NCBI RefSeq assembly: GCF_949987535.1
Contig: NC_080080.1
Span: 59,060,668-59,124,667 of the forward strand
DNA from: Balaenoptera acutorostrata
Lineage: Eukaryota > Chordata > Mammalia > Artiodactyla > Balaenopteridae
DNA length: 64,000 nt
Direction: 5' to 3'
Both the position numbers and the translations under genes were made by a program. Every line of letters begins with the position of its first letter. Positions within the stretch are counted from its first letter, which is position 1. Shown one piece after another: positions 44,401 to 57,191 of this stretch. The notes beneath the pieces were generated by a model that saw nothing but the letters and a program-made list of their open reading frames with translations, did no database searches and was not told the origin of the DNA.

Positions 44401-45044
44401 AAGTGCACACTTGAACTTCAGGACAATCTGAGCAGTCTTTGAATTGAGATCTTTGTGTGACTGCTCGCAAACGGTTGTGTAAGTGAGGATAGGACAGGCT
44501 TGAGCATGTGAGTTAAATGTGCTACTCCAGAGTAATAACTGAGCAAAAACAATTGTCAGAGTAATAAGAAAACTGAAGATACCACATTAGTTTTATTTTA
44601 GTGTTTATTGGAAGTTTTCAGTACTTTTGTGACATTTATGATGAGGAATATGAGTAGTTGTTAGGTATTGATGTAAAGATTCAACTTTGTGAAAAATCTT
44701 TCACTTCACTCTTTGAAGTTTCTGGAACTATTTAATTGAAGAGTATCCTGAGATTACAAGATGAATAAAGTTCGTCTTTATTGTGTGATCAGGATTTTTG
44801 AAAAAAAATTTAAAGTATAAAAATAATATTGCAAAAGGGGCATGTAAATAGCACTGAAGGTTACTATGGGAAATATAAAAGCCCCCTTTTTCTTTTCCTC
44901 ACTTTCTCAAAGCTGGAAGGTGTATTTTTATAAATGCATACTGCTAGAGATTTTATGTATGCATATATGAATATAAGCTAATTATATATATATATATGTA
45001 TATACTTAAGAACGTACAAGTTTTGAACTACATTATTAATGTTT

Positions 45045-45265
45045 AAGAATGTAAGCTCTGGATTCAGACAGACTTGGTTTGAATTCTAATTCCTCTGTCA
45101 TTTACTGGCTGTGTTTCCTTGGAAAGTTACTTGATAGCCGTATATCTTCTTTTCCTTTTTTTATAAAAGGAAACCCTGTCATGGGATTATTATGAGATTA
45201 AATGAATTCATTATTTAAATACTTAGCACAAGTACCTGATAATAAGCACTCAGTATATTTTCATT
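45045..45265 (+). repeat. MIR SINE
   Basis: A long MIR match: 'ctggattcagacagacttgg', 'tcatttactggctgtg' and 'gggattattatgagattaaatg'. Confidence 0.75.
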
Positions 45266-45344
45266 GCTGCTGCTGAAAATTGCTATTCTCACTTAAGTAT
45301 AACTTTGACTGTTTTTCCTTATCATTACATATGTGTAGTGTACT

Positions 45345-45486
45345 TACTGCTGTCCCTAGGTATGCACGGGGGTTTGGTGCCAGGACCCTCTGCCATACCA
45401 AAATCCCTGGATGCTCAAGTCCCTTATGTAAACGGTGCAGGTAACCCTCTGCGGCTCCCGCATCCGTGAATACAGAGGTCTGACTG
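45345..45486. mobile_element. MER2-type Tigger element, internally deleted
   Basis: It contains 'tgtccctaggtatgcacggggg', 'ggatgctcaagtcccttatgta' and, after a large internal deletion, 'catccgtgaatacagaggtctgactg'. Same family as 19474-19805. Confidence 0.7.
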
Positions 45487-45871
45487 TATATCTCATTCAA
45501 AAAATACTTGTTTGGTATTCCATGGTGTGGATGTAGCATAATTTATTTAATCAGGCCTTCACTAATGAGCTTCTAGGTTGTTTCTGGGTTTTTTTTCCCT
45601 TAATACAGACAGTGGTACAGTGAGCATTTAAATTTTTTTGCTTATTTATGGGATATACACTAGGTCAGTGTGTACACACAATTTGAGTTTTGATACATAC
45701 AGACTGCACCACACTTCCACTTACAGTGCATGACAGTGCCTGTTTCCTCACCACTTACGCATGTGGGGTATTATAAGTGGATTTTCTTGGTAGTGGGCAG
45801 TCAAAACAAAATACAAAAATTGGGAACTGGAGTTGTTTATCTCTCACCTCCGATACCAGTTTGTAAATTTT

Positions 45872-46222
45872 TTTTTAATTAATTAATTAATTAATTTTAT
45901 TTTTGGCTGTGTTGGGTCTTCGTTTCTGTGCGAGGGCTTTCTCTAGTTGTGGCAAGCGGGGGCCACTCTTGATCGCGGTGCGCGGGCCTCTCACTATCGC
46001 GGCCTCTCCCGTTGCGGAGCACAAGCTCCAGACGCGCAGGCTCAGTAGTTGTGGCTCGCGGGCTCTAGAGCGCAGGCTCAGTAGTTGTGGCGCACGGGCT
46101 TAGTTGCTCCGCACGGGCTTAGTTGCTCCGCGGCATGTGGGATCCTCCCGGACCAGGGCTCGAACCCGTGTTCCCTGCATTGGCAGGCAGACTCTCAACC
46201 ACTGCGCCACCAGGGAAACCCC
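45872..46222 (-). mobile_element. CHR-type SINE
   Basis: A reverse-oriented, near-full-length copy with a TTAA-repeat tail and the head 'actgcgccaccagggaaacc'. The target-site duplication CCAGTTTGTAA(A)TTTTT lies at 45856-45871 and about 46223-46237. Confidence 0.92.
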
Positions 46223-46429
46223 CCAGTTTGTAATTTTTATCAAAATAACTGCATGTTCACATTTTTTGACTTAATAAGTAAATGCTATCAATTTGAACTC
46301 ATAAAATACACTTATACCAACAAAATACTACACTTAATGTTATATATATTGAGGTTCTATGTAAGATTTAATTTGTAACATGGTTTCTGCTTTAAAAAAT
46401 GTTTTTAGAAGGTAAACAGTTTGCTGTTC

Positions 46430-46765
46430 CCTAAGCAAAGCATTATTTCTTTACCTTTGCTCTTTCCCCTAGAATTAGCTTCCCTGCCTGCAAATTCCAT
46501 AGTAAAAATCACCTCTTCTTTTAGGCCTTTGTCATTTCACCAACCAGGTGAAACTCCTTCTGAATGTCTTGGGGCTTTGTTTTATGCTACCTTTATTTTA
46601 CACACACAACTCTTAAGTTATATTAGAGCCATTTGTGAACTTGTTTTATCCCATATCCTAGATTGTAATTCTTGAAGGTCGGGGTAGTTTTTTATTTACC
46701 CTTTTCATTGCTTGCATAATGCCTTACACATTAGTAGGGATTTAATATATATTTGTTGATATGAA
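46430..46765 (+). repeat. LINE L2 3' end
   Basis: 'ctagattgtaattcttgaaggtcgggg', 'gcataatgccttacacattag' and 'tttaatatatatttgttgatatgaa' occur in L2 3'-end order. Confidence 0.6.
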
Positions 46766-48844
46766 TTGGAATAAGATTTACACAGTTTGATGTCTGAATA
46801 ACTATAAATGAGAAATAACATCTCGTGTTATTGGATTAAAAAATATATATATATATACATAGGAATAAAAGTTGACATCCTACCCATTGGTTTAATTCTT
46901 ACTCTCAAAGTGCAGACATGTATCTATATGTGCACCTCAGAAATAAGTGATATTCAGTAAGAGCCAAGCAAGTTATCCTTAAAAGGGACTTTCCCCTGCA
47001 GGCAGGAATTTAATCAAGGACAGTTCATCATGAATTCCCTATCCTAAAATTTCAGTGAGGTTACCAGTTAAAGGAATCTCAAGTTTAAATGACCTGAAAG
47101 GCCATTTACTCATCCATGCTCACTTATCCATTATCTTTTCCTTGATTCATTAGCTATAAGATTGGTTTATGCATGTATCTCTTTAAGTATTTGTTTGTTT
47201 ATTTTTCTTTAGGATGGGACCAAGTCCTTTTCATTTTTGTAACCAACATAACACATACTTATGAATACAGGACCTGGTAGATGTTTGCTAAATACATTTT
47301 TAAAGTCAAACACCTTTTTTCTTTTTCTTTTTTTTTTACTATGTTAAAAACTTTAACCCTTTTATGTCACTTCGACGATAGAGATTTGTAGAACCTGTTA
47401 AGCCGACGGGGAGCTATGGTATAGTGAAAGGTCCACCTTATAGCCACAGGGTGGCAATAGTTGAGCAAAGAATTGGTTTTCTGCTCTTTGAATATTACTG
47501 TTTCTTAACAGTAGAGGGGGGCATATTACTTTTCAGCACATTGAAAAAATGGTTTGCAAGAGTTTTTGAGGCTACACAGAATGTTTTATTTTTTTAAGAT
47601 GGAGAATAACATTTTATTGTTTTAGCTTATTTATGTGGAATACTGATGTTATACTTTATAGTTTCATTTTAGCAATATATTAGACAGATTTTATGTAAAT
47701 ATTTTTAAATGTTATTTTTTACTTTTTCATGAATATTTCTTATCGGCACTTTTTATTTCAAAATGCTGGAATATTCCAGAAGATAGAATATTTAAATCAG
47801 CTATTTTGTCCTTTCAGAATACTGGAAAAATCCAAAAAATGGCTTACTTGAAGGATTTGTTTCAATTCTCTTATTTTTAGTATAAGTTTTAAGTCTTCTA
47901 AATTCATAAAATAGCAGTATTATGCAGCTTTATTTAACCCTTTGTTTTCTCACTAGTTTTATATTGACAACTTAAAAAATTACACCAATGTTTTAAAAAC
48001 TAATATGTAAAGGAATGATGAAAAGTATTTCTGGTTTTAACCATGGTGCTCCCTGGTTTTTACATTAGAGAATTTTAGGAGAGTTATCTCTAACTAATAA
48101 ATAAAACCTTCTGAAATGTCTAGTTTCACAGTAGAGTCTAACATTTTCAAAGCAGGTTTAGAGGAAATGACCAGCTAATATAAAAACAATGAAAGAGTGT
48201 ATTGAGGTAGATATAAATCTCTAGGGAATGTAGGTTTTTTTTATCAACAGCTATAATATACCTATAAATAATACTGTACATTTCCTACAAAGAAATGATG
48301 AATATATTCTGTATGTATTTTGTTTTGTGGGTGGTCATATGCTCTGATCATACGCAATCAGACTCTTAGGACTTCTCAAGTCAGCATTAGCTTTCACTAG
48401 TTGTATATCTTTCTTAACTCTTATTTTTGCTCAGACATCTCACTCCCTTCTTTTAATGTGTTTGGATTTTGCTTTATTTTGTTTTTTCTTTTAAAGATTA
48501 TATTAAGATTTTCTCTTTTGATTAATTTTTCTAACGTGATTACAACTCAAGTTTGTTTTTATCTATAGGCATTAAATAACATAGGAAATAAAGGAAACTA
48601 TCACATTTGAGTGGAGCCTGCTTTGTAGGGATTTGGGAATAAAATTAAACCATGACGATTCAGTTTGTATTTTCCCTGTCTTTGTAAATCATTGGGCACT
48701 CTGCTGTTGGCAACTGGCGAACAAGGAATGATAGACTCCCAGTCCAGGAGTCAGTGACTCAACAAGTCCTCTGGCCTGCGGCCAGCTACCTAGATGGAGA
48801 TGGTCAGGTCCTCCCAAAGGAGATAAGTGCACACTGGAGCAGTA

Positions 48845-49530
48845 TTTATCCCAGAGAAATGAAAACTTATGTTCATATAAAAACTTGTACAGAAATGTTC
48901 ATAGCAGCTTTATTTGTAAGAGCCCAAAACGGGAAATAGCCCAGATGTCCTTCAACTGCTCAGTGGTTAAACAAACTGTGGTATATCTGTCCTATGGAAT
49001 ACTACTCAACAATAAAGAGGGACCAGTGGTTGATACAGGCAGCAGCTTGAATAACTCTCAAGGGAATTATGCTGAATGAAAAAAACGAGTCCCGAAGGGT
49101 TGCCTATTGTGTGATTCCATTTATGTGACATTCTTGAAGTGACAAAATTACAGAGATAGGGAACAGATCAGTGGTTGCTAAGAGTTAGGATAGGGCAGAA
49201 GGGAGATGGGGAGTTATAAAAGGAAACACAAGGGATCCTTGTGGTGATGGAACTTCCTATAACTTGACTGCAATGGTGTATACATGAACCTTCACATATT
49301 GTATAGAACTAAATACACACACACAAATGATTATATCTAAAACTGGTGAAATCTGGATACTATCTGTGGATTATATCAATGTCACTTTCCTGGTTGTAAT
49401 ATTATACTATATGGTTTTACAAGATGTTACCATTGGGAGAACTGAGTAAAGGGTGCAGGAGCTCCCCATGTGTTGTTTCTTACGATTGCATGTGAATTTA
49501 CAATGGTCTCAAAATAGAAAGTTTAATTTT
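48845..49530 (+). mobile_element. LINE-1 (L1M-type) 3' end, plus strand
   Basis: Sense-strand L1 text: 'cccagatgtccttcaactgc', 'tatggaatactactcaacaataaag', 'gtgattccatttatgtgac' and 'gcaatggtgtatacatgaacc'. Ends near an A/T-rich junction with the retroviral fragment. Confidence 0.75.
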
Positions 49531-49539
49531 TTTTTTGAA

Positions 49540-52500
49540 AAGGATCATTTCACTAGTCTGTCAGGCCCAGTACTAGTAAGACCAGTGAATTCCATAAGCA
49601 TGAGCCCATTATCCCATTATCCCATAATTTGCTGTAAAATGATTTCTTTGGTTAGAAGCAATGCTGTTTGGAATACCATGACAATGAATATGAGAGTCTA
49701 TAAGTTCATGGATGGTGGTTTTGGTAGAAGCTTTGTGGGCAGGGAAGGCAAACCCATATTCAGCATAAGTGTCCATTCCAGTGATAATATATCACTGTCC
49801 TTTCCATTTTGAATGGTCCAGTGTAATCAACCTGCCACCAGGTGGCTGGCTGATCCTCCCAGGGAATGATGCTGTATTGAAAGCTTAGTATTGGTTTCTG
49901 CCATGGCAGATTGGTCTTTTAGCAGTGGCTGTAGCCAGATCACTACTCACAGGGTGAGTGGAAGCCAGTATTCCTGAATCCATGCATAACCTCCATCTCA
50001 CAAAAATTCAGGGGCTTGCACCTGGTAAAATGCCGTCGGTCAGTGTTCTGGGACATGTGCGATACCTCCCCTACCCCTAAGACGGAAGCAATCCCTGCTG
50101 TCATGGCAGCTTTGTTCTTGAACCCACTGGAGAGGTGAGCAGGAGTGGCTGGGGAAAGAGGTTGACTGACCTCCACATGACTAGTTATCTTATCCCTTGA
50201 TTATTAAGATTCTTTTCTGCAGAAGAAATTATTCACATTTATTTTCTCACTCTGTGTCCTATCTGTCTCACTCTGTGTCCTATATTCTATCTTCCTGTCT
50301 CTTTCCCAGACCTTCTTGTTATCTATTTCCCAATCATGTTCCTGCTAAATCCCTGGCCATCCAGCAAAATCATTAGTCACTTCACACAAATCAATATAGA
50401 TCCTCACCTTAGGCCATCTCTCTTTCCAGGCAAAATGATCATTCAAGTATACTGCTCAAAGTCCTTTACTGCTGTCATTCAAAGGTACTCTAGCTCTGCA
50501 CTACACTTCACCTAGGGAGGTCTGTCAAAGTCTCATTCTACGTGTATATACTGCCACTGCCACATCTGCTGGGTTGTAAAACTCAAGTAGTAGAAGAGCT
50601 TACCTGATAGCCTAGACCTTTTGCAGAGCCTTATATTGTTCTGGGCACCACTCAAGACTGGCAGCTTTTTGGGTTACTTGGTAAAAGAGTTGAAGAAGCA
50701 CGTCCAAATGAGGTATTTGTTGCCTACAAAATTCAAAGAGACCCACTAGGCATTGAGCTTCTTTCTTAGCAGTAAGAAAGGATATCTTGACATAGCCCAG
50801 ACCATTGGCTCCCTAGGAATTTCACTAAGGCCCAGTATTTTTGTGGGATTTATTTCCCACCCACTGGCATATATGTGTCTTACCACGTGTCAGGAGGAGT
50901 TGCAGCTTTCTGCTTCCAGATCTAATCAGCGTATGAAATGGAGCAGCATGCTGTCCAGTGGAATGGAGTGGCAATCAAAGTCTTTGTAGACTAGACTGTG
51001 GCATAGAGCTAGAGAATTAATGTAACCTGGAGGTATATAGTCTTTACTAGCAGGTCTAGAAAAAGAAAGCATTTGTTAGATAATTATTGCATACCAGGTG
51101 CTGGAGGATATTTGATTTGCTCCAGCCATGAAATGACATCTGGAATAGCTGAAATTGGAGTTACCACTTGATTAAGTTTATGATAATAAATTGTCATTTT
51201 CTAAGACCTGTCTGTTTTCTGCAAGGCCTCATAGGCAAGTTGAATGGGCATGTGGTAGGAATCACCACGCTGCATCTTCCAGGTCCTTGATAGTGGCACT
51301 AATTGCTGCAATGCCTCTAGGAATGTGGTATTGCCTTTGATTTACTTGTTTGGTAGGTAGGGGAAGTTCTACTACCTACCAAACAAATTCATCTTTTACT
51401 TGGCCTTCTGTACCTTAATAGCCTTCACTCTACAGATCAAGTAACCAGTGTGGGAATCCTGTCAGTTGCTGAGTATACCTATTGCAATTGTGCCTTCTGG
51501 AACTAGGGAGAGAACTATAGAGCAGGTTCATGGGATAGAGCTGAGCTAAAACTCCATTTATCACGTGATCTCCATAAGCCCCTGTTCTGACTGGCATTGA
51601 GTTGGTTCTTGAAGAGTTAGTGTCAGTTCAGATAATCCCTGAAAGGTCTGATGATTTCTCTTTCCTCAATGAACAGTCATTCTGGTAAATAACCACAGCT
51701 CCTTTTGGGAAAGCTAGAAGGAAGATTGGTGATATAAATTTTTGGTTTTGTAGCGGGATCTTCCCTCAAGGGGACACAACCTCCTCTTCATTCAGAAGGC
51801 TTGGTGTCTGAGAATTGCTTCAACTTTGGTAATTGGTTGAGGGGCCTTGATATTCATATGTGGTATTCAAGTCAGACTTCTGTTCTCTAGAACTGGAGTT
51901 TTCCCATCTATTTTATTTCTAAGGACACCATAACCAACCAGCCAACACCAAAGAGCTCTACAGGTCAGATTAGTTGGATTGCTTTTAGGCTCTGCTGCAT
52001 TATGATAACCATGCCCACCATGTTGTTGGCTAGTAAAAGTGCTGGCTTGACTCCTGCCACATTATCTCCATTGAATTCAGGGAGCTCTTGTTGGCAGCAG
52101 TTCTCACTGTCAGTCCTGGCCTACAGAGAATCGCTACCACACAGCTTTCAGGAATGCTGGTGCTCCCTTCACACAGGTATTTCTCTTAACCCTGGTGAAG
52201 TGAGTATCTTATAGATCCTCTTGGGGGCCATAGTAAGGAGTGGTGAACAGATCATAAACAATAAATCCACTCCAGCATTCCATTCTCTTCAAGCCTTTGG
52301 ATACCTTTCTTTGTGGTATACTAAGGAAGTTCTGGTATTTCAGCTTCATCTAGTATAGTCTATCACTCTCAGCCATTTAAGCTAATATATTGTATCTGAA
52401 TCTCTGCTTAGTGAGCCTATATTGGTAAATTTGGGTCAAGGCAACACTGTCTTCCTCTCACCCTGATCCGGTATCCTTAGGATCCATTCCCACATATATC

Positions 52501-52640
52501 CTCAGTTTCTGTTGATATAAATTAGCAAAATCATGCAAATCATTCTGGTTATCCAGCCTCCTCTTGTAACTATATTTCTCCCTATCCGGCATAATTATTC
52601 TCCTGCTACTATGATATACCTCTATTATAAAGGTTTCTAA
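49540..52640 (-). mobile_element. Decayed ERVL-type endogenous retrovirus, pol region, minus strand
   Basis: Minus-strand translation in short pieces gives an integrase-like WQVDYTG segment at about 49814-49840 and a reverse transcriptase C-terminal segment typical of ERVL at about 50641-50720, in the expected pol order. The part above 51,700 is likely the gag-to-pol side but I recognise no domain there. Stops and frameshifts interrupt every frame, and no LTR was recognised at either end, so it is a dead relic. A perfect hairpin sits inside it at 51346-51386. Confidence 0.65.
51346..51386. repeat. Perfect 15-bp inverted repeat
   Basis: TTGTTTGGTAGGTAG at 51346-51360 pairs exactly with 51372-51386 across an 11-nt loop. 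Confidence 0.9.
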
Positions 52641-52703
52641 ACTTTTTTTGATAATGCCCCTTCATTAAGAAATTTTTGAACACATGTTCCAATATTTACT
52701 TTA

Positions 52704-53055
52704 TTTATTTATTTATTTTATTTATTTATTTTTGGCTTTGTTGGGTCTTCGTTGCTGTGTGCAGGCTTTCTCTAGTTGCAGCGAGCCGCGGCTTCTCTTC
52801 GTTGCGGTGCGCGGGCTTCTCATTGTGTTGGCTTCTCTGGTTGCAGAGCACGGACTCTAGGCACACGGGCTTTAGTAGTTGTGGCACGTGGGCTTCAGTA
52901 GTTGTGGCTCGCGGGCTGTAGAGCGCAAGCTCAGTAGCTGTGGCACACGGGCTTAGTTGCTCCGTGGCATGTGGGATATTCCCGGACCAGGGCTCGAACC
53001 CGTGTCCCCTCCATTGGTAGGTGGATTCTTAACCACTGCGCCACCAGGGAAGCCC
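52704..53055 (-). mobile_element. CHR-type SINE
   Basis: A reverse-oriented full-length copy with an ATTT-repeat tail and the head 'actgcgccaccagggaagccc'. The exact 14-bp target-site duplication CAATATTTACTTTA lies at 52690-52703 and 53056-53069. Confidence 0.93.
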
Positions 53056-53069
53056 CAATATTTACTTTA

Positions 53070-54003
53070 AAAAGATTTATGTACTACAGTACTACAGTAC
53101 TATTTGTTACATACATTTTAAAGCATTCACAAAAAACAACAGTTTAAAGGATGAAGTAAAAAACCATCACTGGAAGTTCCAGAAGTTTCTTCTTTTGTTC
53201 TCTGGGTTATCATGGAGATAACTGTTCTTTCATATTACTTGCCTTCTTTCCTTCAGCCTGCTCTCTAGATCTGTATTCCTTGGTCCCAAGTCTCCTGCAT
53301 CTTTCTGTGCACGGTCTCCCTTTAAGCTTCTCACAAGTGTTTCTTGCTTTCTTCCTCGATTTCTCTTGATAACACTACTTCTCAGATGGGTCTGAGAAGA
53401 AAAGGAGTCATTTTGGTTCTTGCTTCTCTACCATTTCAGACCACTGTTGTGTTAGAAATATTTAAGGAAAGATTCCTTGATAGAAATCTTCTCAATTCTT
53501 TGAGTTTTTTTCTTCAGCATTTGACTCACAGCTTTTCTCTTTTCCCCTTCTTACTTGCCATGTTCATGGACTTCAGCATGTACATCGATGACTTTACTAA
53601 CACTTGGGCAACAGAGATGCACATCGTATTCTAAGTATCATATTCCTAGACTTTCACTTCTACTTTCTGATACTTGCAGATATACCATAATTTGTATGTA
53701 TACAAATTCATTATCACTTGGAACGATATCTTCAAGTTCTCAAACTCCTGAGCCCTCTTGGACCACAGTTTTACCCTCTTCACCTTCTCTGTTTCCTGAA
53801 TCACACCTTTATCTACCAGTCTACCAACTTTTTTTCTGGGTCTACCTTTCTTTATACTCAGTCTGGAACTACTTGGCAGCCGTTCTATCTTGGAATCTCA
53901 CTCCCTTAATCTTTTGTCTTGCCTTCCATCCTAGATCTCCCTAAATGCAACTGACATTGCTCCTATACCTGGCCTGCCGTGTGCTCCTGAGTCTGCCTTG
54001 TGC
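53070..54003. other. Intronic sequence, possible unnamed old repeat
   Basis: A pyrimidine-rich stretch (53,270-53,990) with several overlapping open frames. It resembles the texture of 40,780-41,040, so it may be an ancient repeat, but I cannot name it. Confidence 0.3.
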
Positions 54004-54250
54004 AGGGTTTTTCAGTCTTGGCACTGGTGACACTTTGGACCAGATAATTCTTTGCTGTGGGGGCTGCCCTGTGCGTTGTAGGGTGTTTAACAGCATCCCT
54101 GGCCCCTACCCAGTGCATTCCAGTAACATCCCCAGTCATGGGAATCAGACATGTCTTCAGGCATTGCCAGATGTCCCCAGGACAGAGGGGGGATTTGGGG
54201 GGTGGGGAGAGGGAGGGCAGGCAAAATTGTTCTGTTTGAAAACTACTAGG
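54004..54250 (-). mobile_element. MER20 hAT-Charlie DNA transposon
   Basis: Reverse MER20 text is clear: 'cagggtttttcagtcttggcactg', 'ccagataattctttgctgtggggg', 'ggtgtttaacagcatccctggcc' and 'ggcattgccagatgtcccc'. Confidence 0.8.
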
Positions 54251-54364
54251 ATTATCCATAAAACTTGGTGGTGACTGGGTCTATAAGAAATTGATTAATT
54301 TTTTGTTTAAAGCTACATTTTAAGAGGTGTTTGCCCTGTCAGAGGCACAGTTTGAGAGCTTTAC

Positions 54365-54560
54365 ATATAGTCATGTGTTTATTTAATCCTCACAACAACC
54401 CTGTAAAATAGGTATAATTATTAACCCCATTTTATAGGTGAGTAAACAGCAGCACAGAGAGTCTAAGTGCACTGCGCCAACCACAGAGCTGGTAAGTGGT
54501 ACCGCCAGGACCTGAACCATGTGGTCTGACTTCAGAGCCTTTAGGAGCCCGCCCTCCTAC
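54365..54560 (-). repeat. MIR SINE
   Basis: 'ttaatcctcacaacaaccctgt', 'accccattttataggtgagtaaac' and 'gaccatgtgg'-type MIR text on the reverse strand. Confidence 0.8.
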
Positions 54561-55295
54561 TCCAGGCTTTACTAATTGCTTGTACCTTGCCAAAAACCTG
54601 TCATTTCGATTCTTTTCTTTCCTGATGGGCTAAGTTACCTATTGCTGCATAACCAACCCTCCTAACTTATTTCTTTAGACAATTTATTCAATTATTATTA
54701 TGTTTTTTAGAGAAGAGAAAAGAAGTTTATTGTATTTATTTTGCCAGGGCAATAAATGCCTTATTATTAGGTATTGTGCACTTGGCCTTTCTGCCAGGTG
54801 TTCTGTGCTTGACAGAAAATTGCCTTCCCTGTCTGTATTCTTTTAATTATTCCCTTTGTTTTCAGCCTCTCTTATCATTCCAGCTTTCTACAATTCCTGG
54901 CCTGACGGAGTCCAGCACCTTTATGGGATTCTTCAGAATAGATTGACTTATTTTCATACTGCATGTGTTTTTAGCTGCAGTTTCCTTCACTCTGCTTCAC
55001 TAGTTACCACCCTTCTACATGTTTTCAGTCCACTAAAAAGTTGTTGAAATCTCTTATATACTTTTTGTCTCCATTTTCTTCTCTTTAATACTGAGGGTTT
55101 GTAATTTTTTCGTTCATTCTTTACCATCATTGAATGGAATTTCAGGAGGGAGAGAGAGAAATGTAAGTACTCACTCTGCCATCTTGAACCACTAATCCAT
55201 TAATTTTACTAAAAGAGCATTGTTATGAGCATAACATTTACTGGGTAGGGTTGAGGAAACTGAAGTTGTTGCAGCACAATTAATAGAAGGGAGTC

Positions 55296-56593
55296 TTTTT
55301 TTTTTGGTAATACATAAACATTTATTTCATTCTGATATCTTTTTTTTTAACATCTTTATTGGAGTATAATCGCTTTACATTGGTGTGTTAGTTTCTGCTT
55401 TATAACGAAGTGAATCAGCTATACATATACATATGTTCCCATATCTCCTCCCTCTTGCATCTCCCTCCCTCCCACCCTCCCTATCCCACCCTTCTAGGTG
55501 GTCACAAAGCACCGAGCTGATCTCCCTGTGCTATGCAGCTGCTTCCCACTAGCTATCTATTCTACATTTGGTAGTGTATATATGTCCATGCCACTTTCTC
55601 ACTTCGTTCCTGCTTACCTTTCCCCTTCCCCATGTCCTCAAGTCCATTCTCTACATCTGCGTCTTTATTCCTGTCCTGCTCCTAGGTTCATCAAAACCTT
55701 TTTTTTTTTTTCTGGATTCCATATATATGTGTTAGCATACGGTATTTGTTTTTCTCTTTCTGACTTACTTCACTCTGTATGACAGTCTCTAGGTCCATCC
55801 ACCTCACTACAGATAACTCAATTTCCTTTCTTTTTATGGCTGAGTAATATTCCATTGTATATATGTGCCACATCTTCTGCATCCACTCATCTGTCGATGG
55901 ACACTTAGGTTGCTTCCATGTCCTGGCTATTGCAAATAGAGCTGCAGTGAACATTGTGGTACATGACTGTTTTTGAATTATGGTTTTCTCAGGGTGTATG
56001 CCCAGTAGTGGGATTGCTGGGTCATATGGTAGTTCTATTTTTAGTTTTTTAAAGAACCTCCTTACTGTTCTCCATAGTAGCTGTATCAATTTACATTCCC
56101 ACCAACAGTGCAAGAGGGTTCCCTTTTCGCCACACCCTCTCCAGCATTTATTGTTTGTAGATTTTTTGATGATGGCCATTCTGACTGGTGTGAGGTGATA
56201 CCTTGTTGTAGTTTTTTTTTATATAAATTTATTTTATTTTTGTTTATTTTTGGCTGCGTTGGGTCTTTGTTGCTGTGCGTGGGCTTTCTCTAGCTGCGGA
56301 GAGCTGGGGCTACTCTTTGTTGTGGTGCGTGGGCTTCTCACTGCGGTGGCTTCTCTTGCTGCGGAGCACGGGCTCTAGAGCACAGGCTCAGTAGTTGCGG
56401 CGCACGGGCTTAGTTGTTCTGCGGCATTTGGGATCTTCCTGGACCAGGGCTCGGACCAGTGTCTCCTGCACTGGCAGGCGGATTCTTAACCACTGCGCCA
56501 CCAGGGAAGCCCCCTCATTGTAGTTTTGATTTGCATTTCTCTAATGATTAGTGATGTTGAGCATCCTTTCATGTGTTTGTTGGCAATCTGTAT
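55296..56593 (-). mobile_element. 5'-truncated LINE-1 with nested SINE
   Basis: A reverse-oriented L1 bounded by the 13-bp target-site duplication ATAGAAGGGAGTC (55283-55295 and 56594-56606). A polyT run at 55296 is its tail. The minus strand at 55691-56179 still has a 162-codon open piece of the ORF2 C-terminus (cysteine/histidine region [18 protein letters not shown]). Excluding the nested SINE it is about 1 kb and young. Confidence 0.93.
56216..56517 (-). mobile_element. CHR-type SINE nested in the L1
   Basis: A reverse-oriented SINE inserted in the L1 3' part, with the duplicated L1 word TTGTAGTTTT at 56206-56215 and 56518-56527. It is therefore younger than the L1. Confidence 0.92.
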
Positions 56594-56829
56594 ATAGAAG
56601 GGAGTCATTTTTAAGTTACTTGTCAGAGAAGACACATGATGAAATGTTTTTCTTGCTAACTAATATGAAGTAAAGTACATATAGCGTTTCATTATTTTTG
56701 TTATTGTTTATGTTTAAAAAGGGACTGGGTAGGATTTGTCTTCCCTTTTCATAGTTTATTACTTTAAAAAAACATTTTTATATTTTAGAATATTTAGGAA
56801 TTCCTACTACTCAACTTGGTAGGTATCCA

Positions 56830-56950
56830 GTCTTTTTATTTACAATTGAGAAGACAGATCTAGAGAGGTTAAAAGACTTATTACTCAAGATTTTTTAGTT
56901 ATTTAGTGGCTGAGTTGGTCATAGAACCCAGATTTCCTAAATATTTCTAT
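56830..56950 (-). repeat. MIR SINE fragment
   Basis: 'gagaagacagatctagagaggttaa', 'tagtggctgagttggtcatagaacc'. Reverse MIR. Confidence 0.55.
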
Positions 56951-57191
56951 TATTCTACTGTACTATGTCCTTACTTTTAAGTTTTAAAATAATGTTTCTC
57001 TCTACTTTCCACCTTTTGAGGCAGTTGTATTTAAATCACTGTTCAGCCTATCATGTGGCTGTGAGTAGCAGGTATGGTAATCATGTGTGAAATGAGGTGG
57101 TTGGACTCGCTGATATCTTGTGTTTCCTTTAGTGCTAGTAGCCTCTGATTCCAAGCTATATATTAAATGTCTTCATATGCATTATGGTTTT

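Noticed and set aside
45903..46378. Open frames with SSCGSRALERRL-like peptides
   Set aside because: They are translations of a CHR SINE. The same kind of frame occurs at 52676-52921.
53344..53944. 129- and 96-codon plus-strand frames
   Set aside because: Pyrimidine-rich sequence lacking stops in several frames. No domain recognised. Looks like an old repeat.
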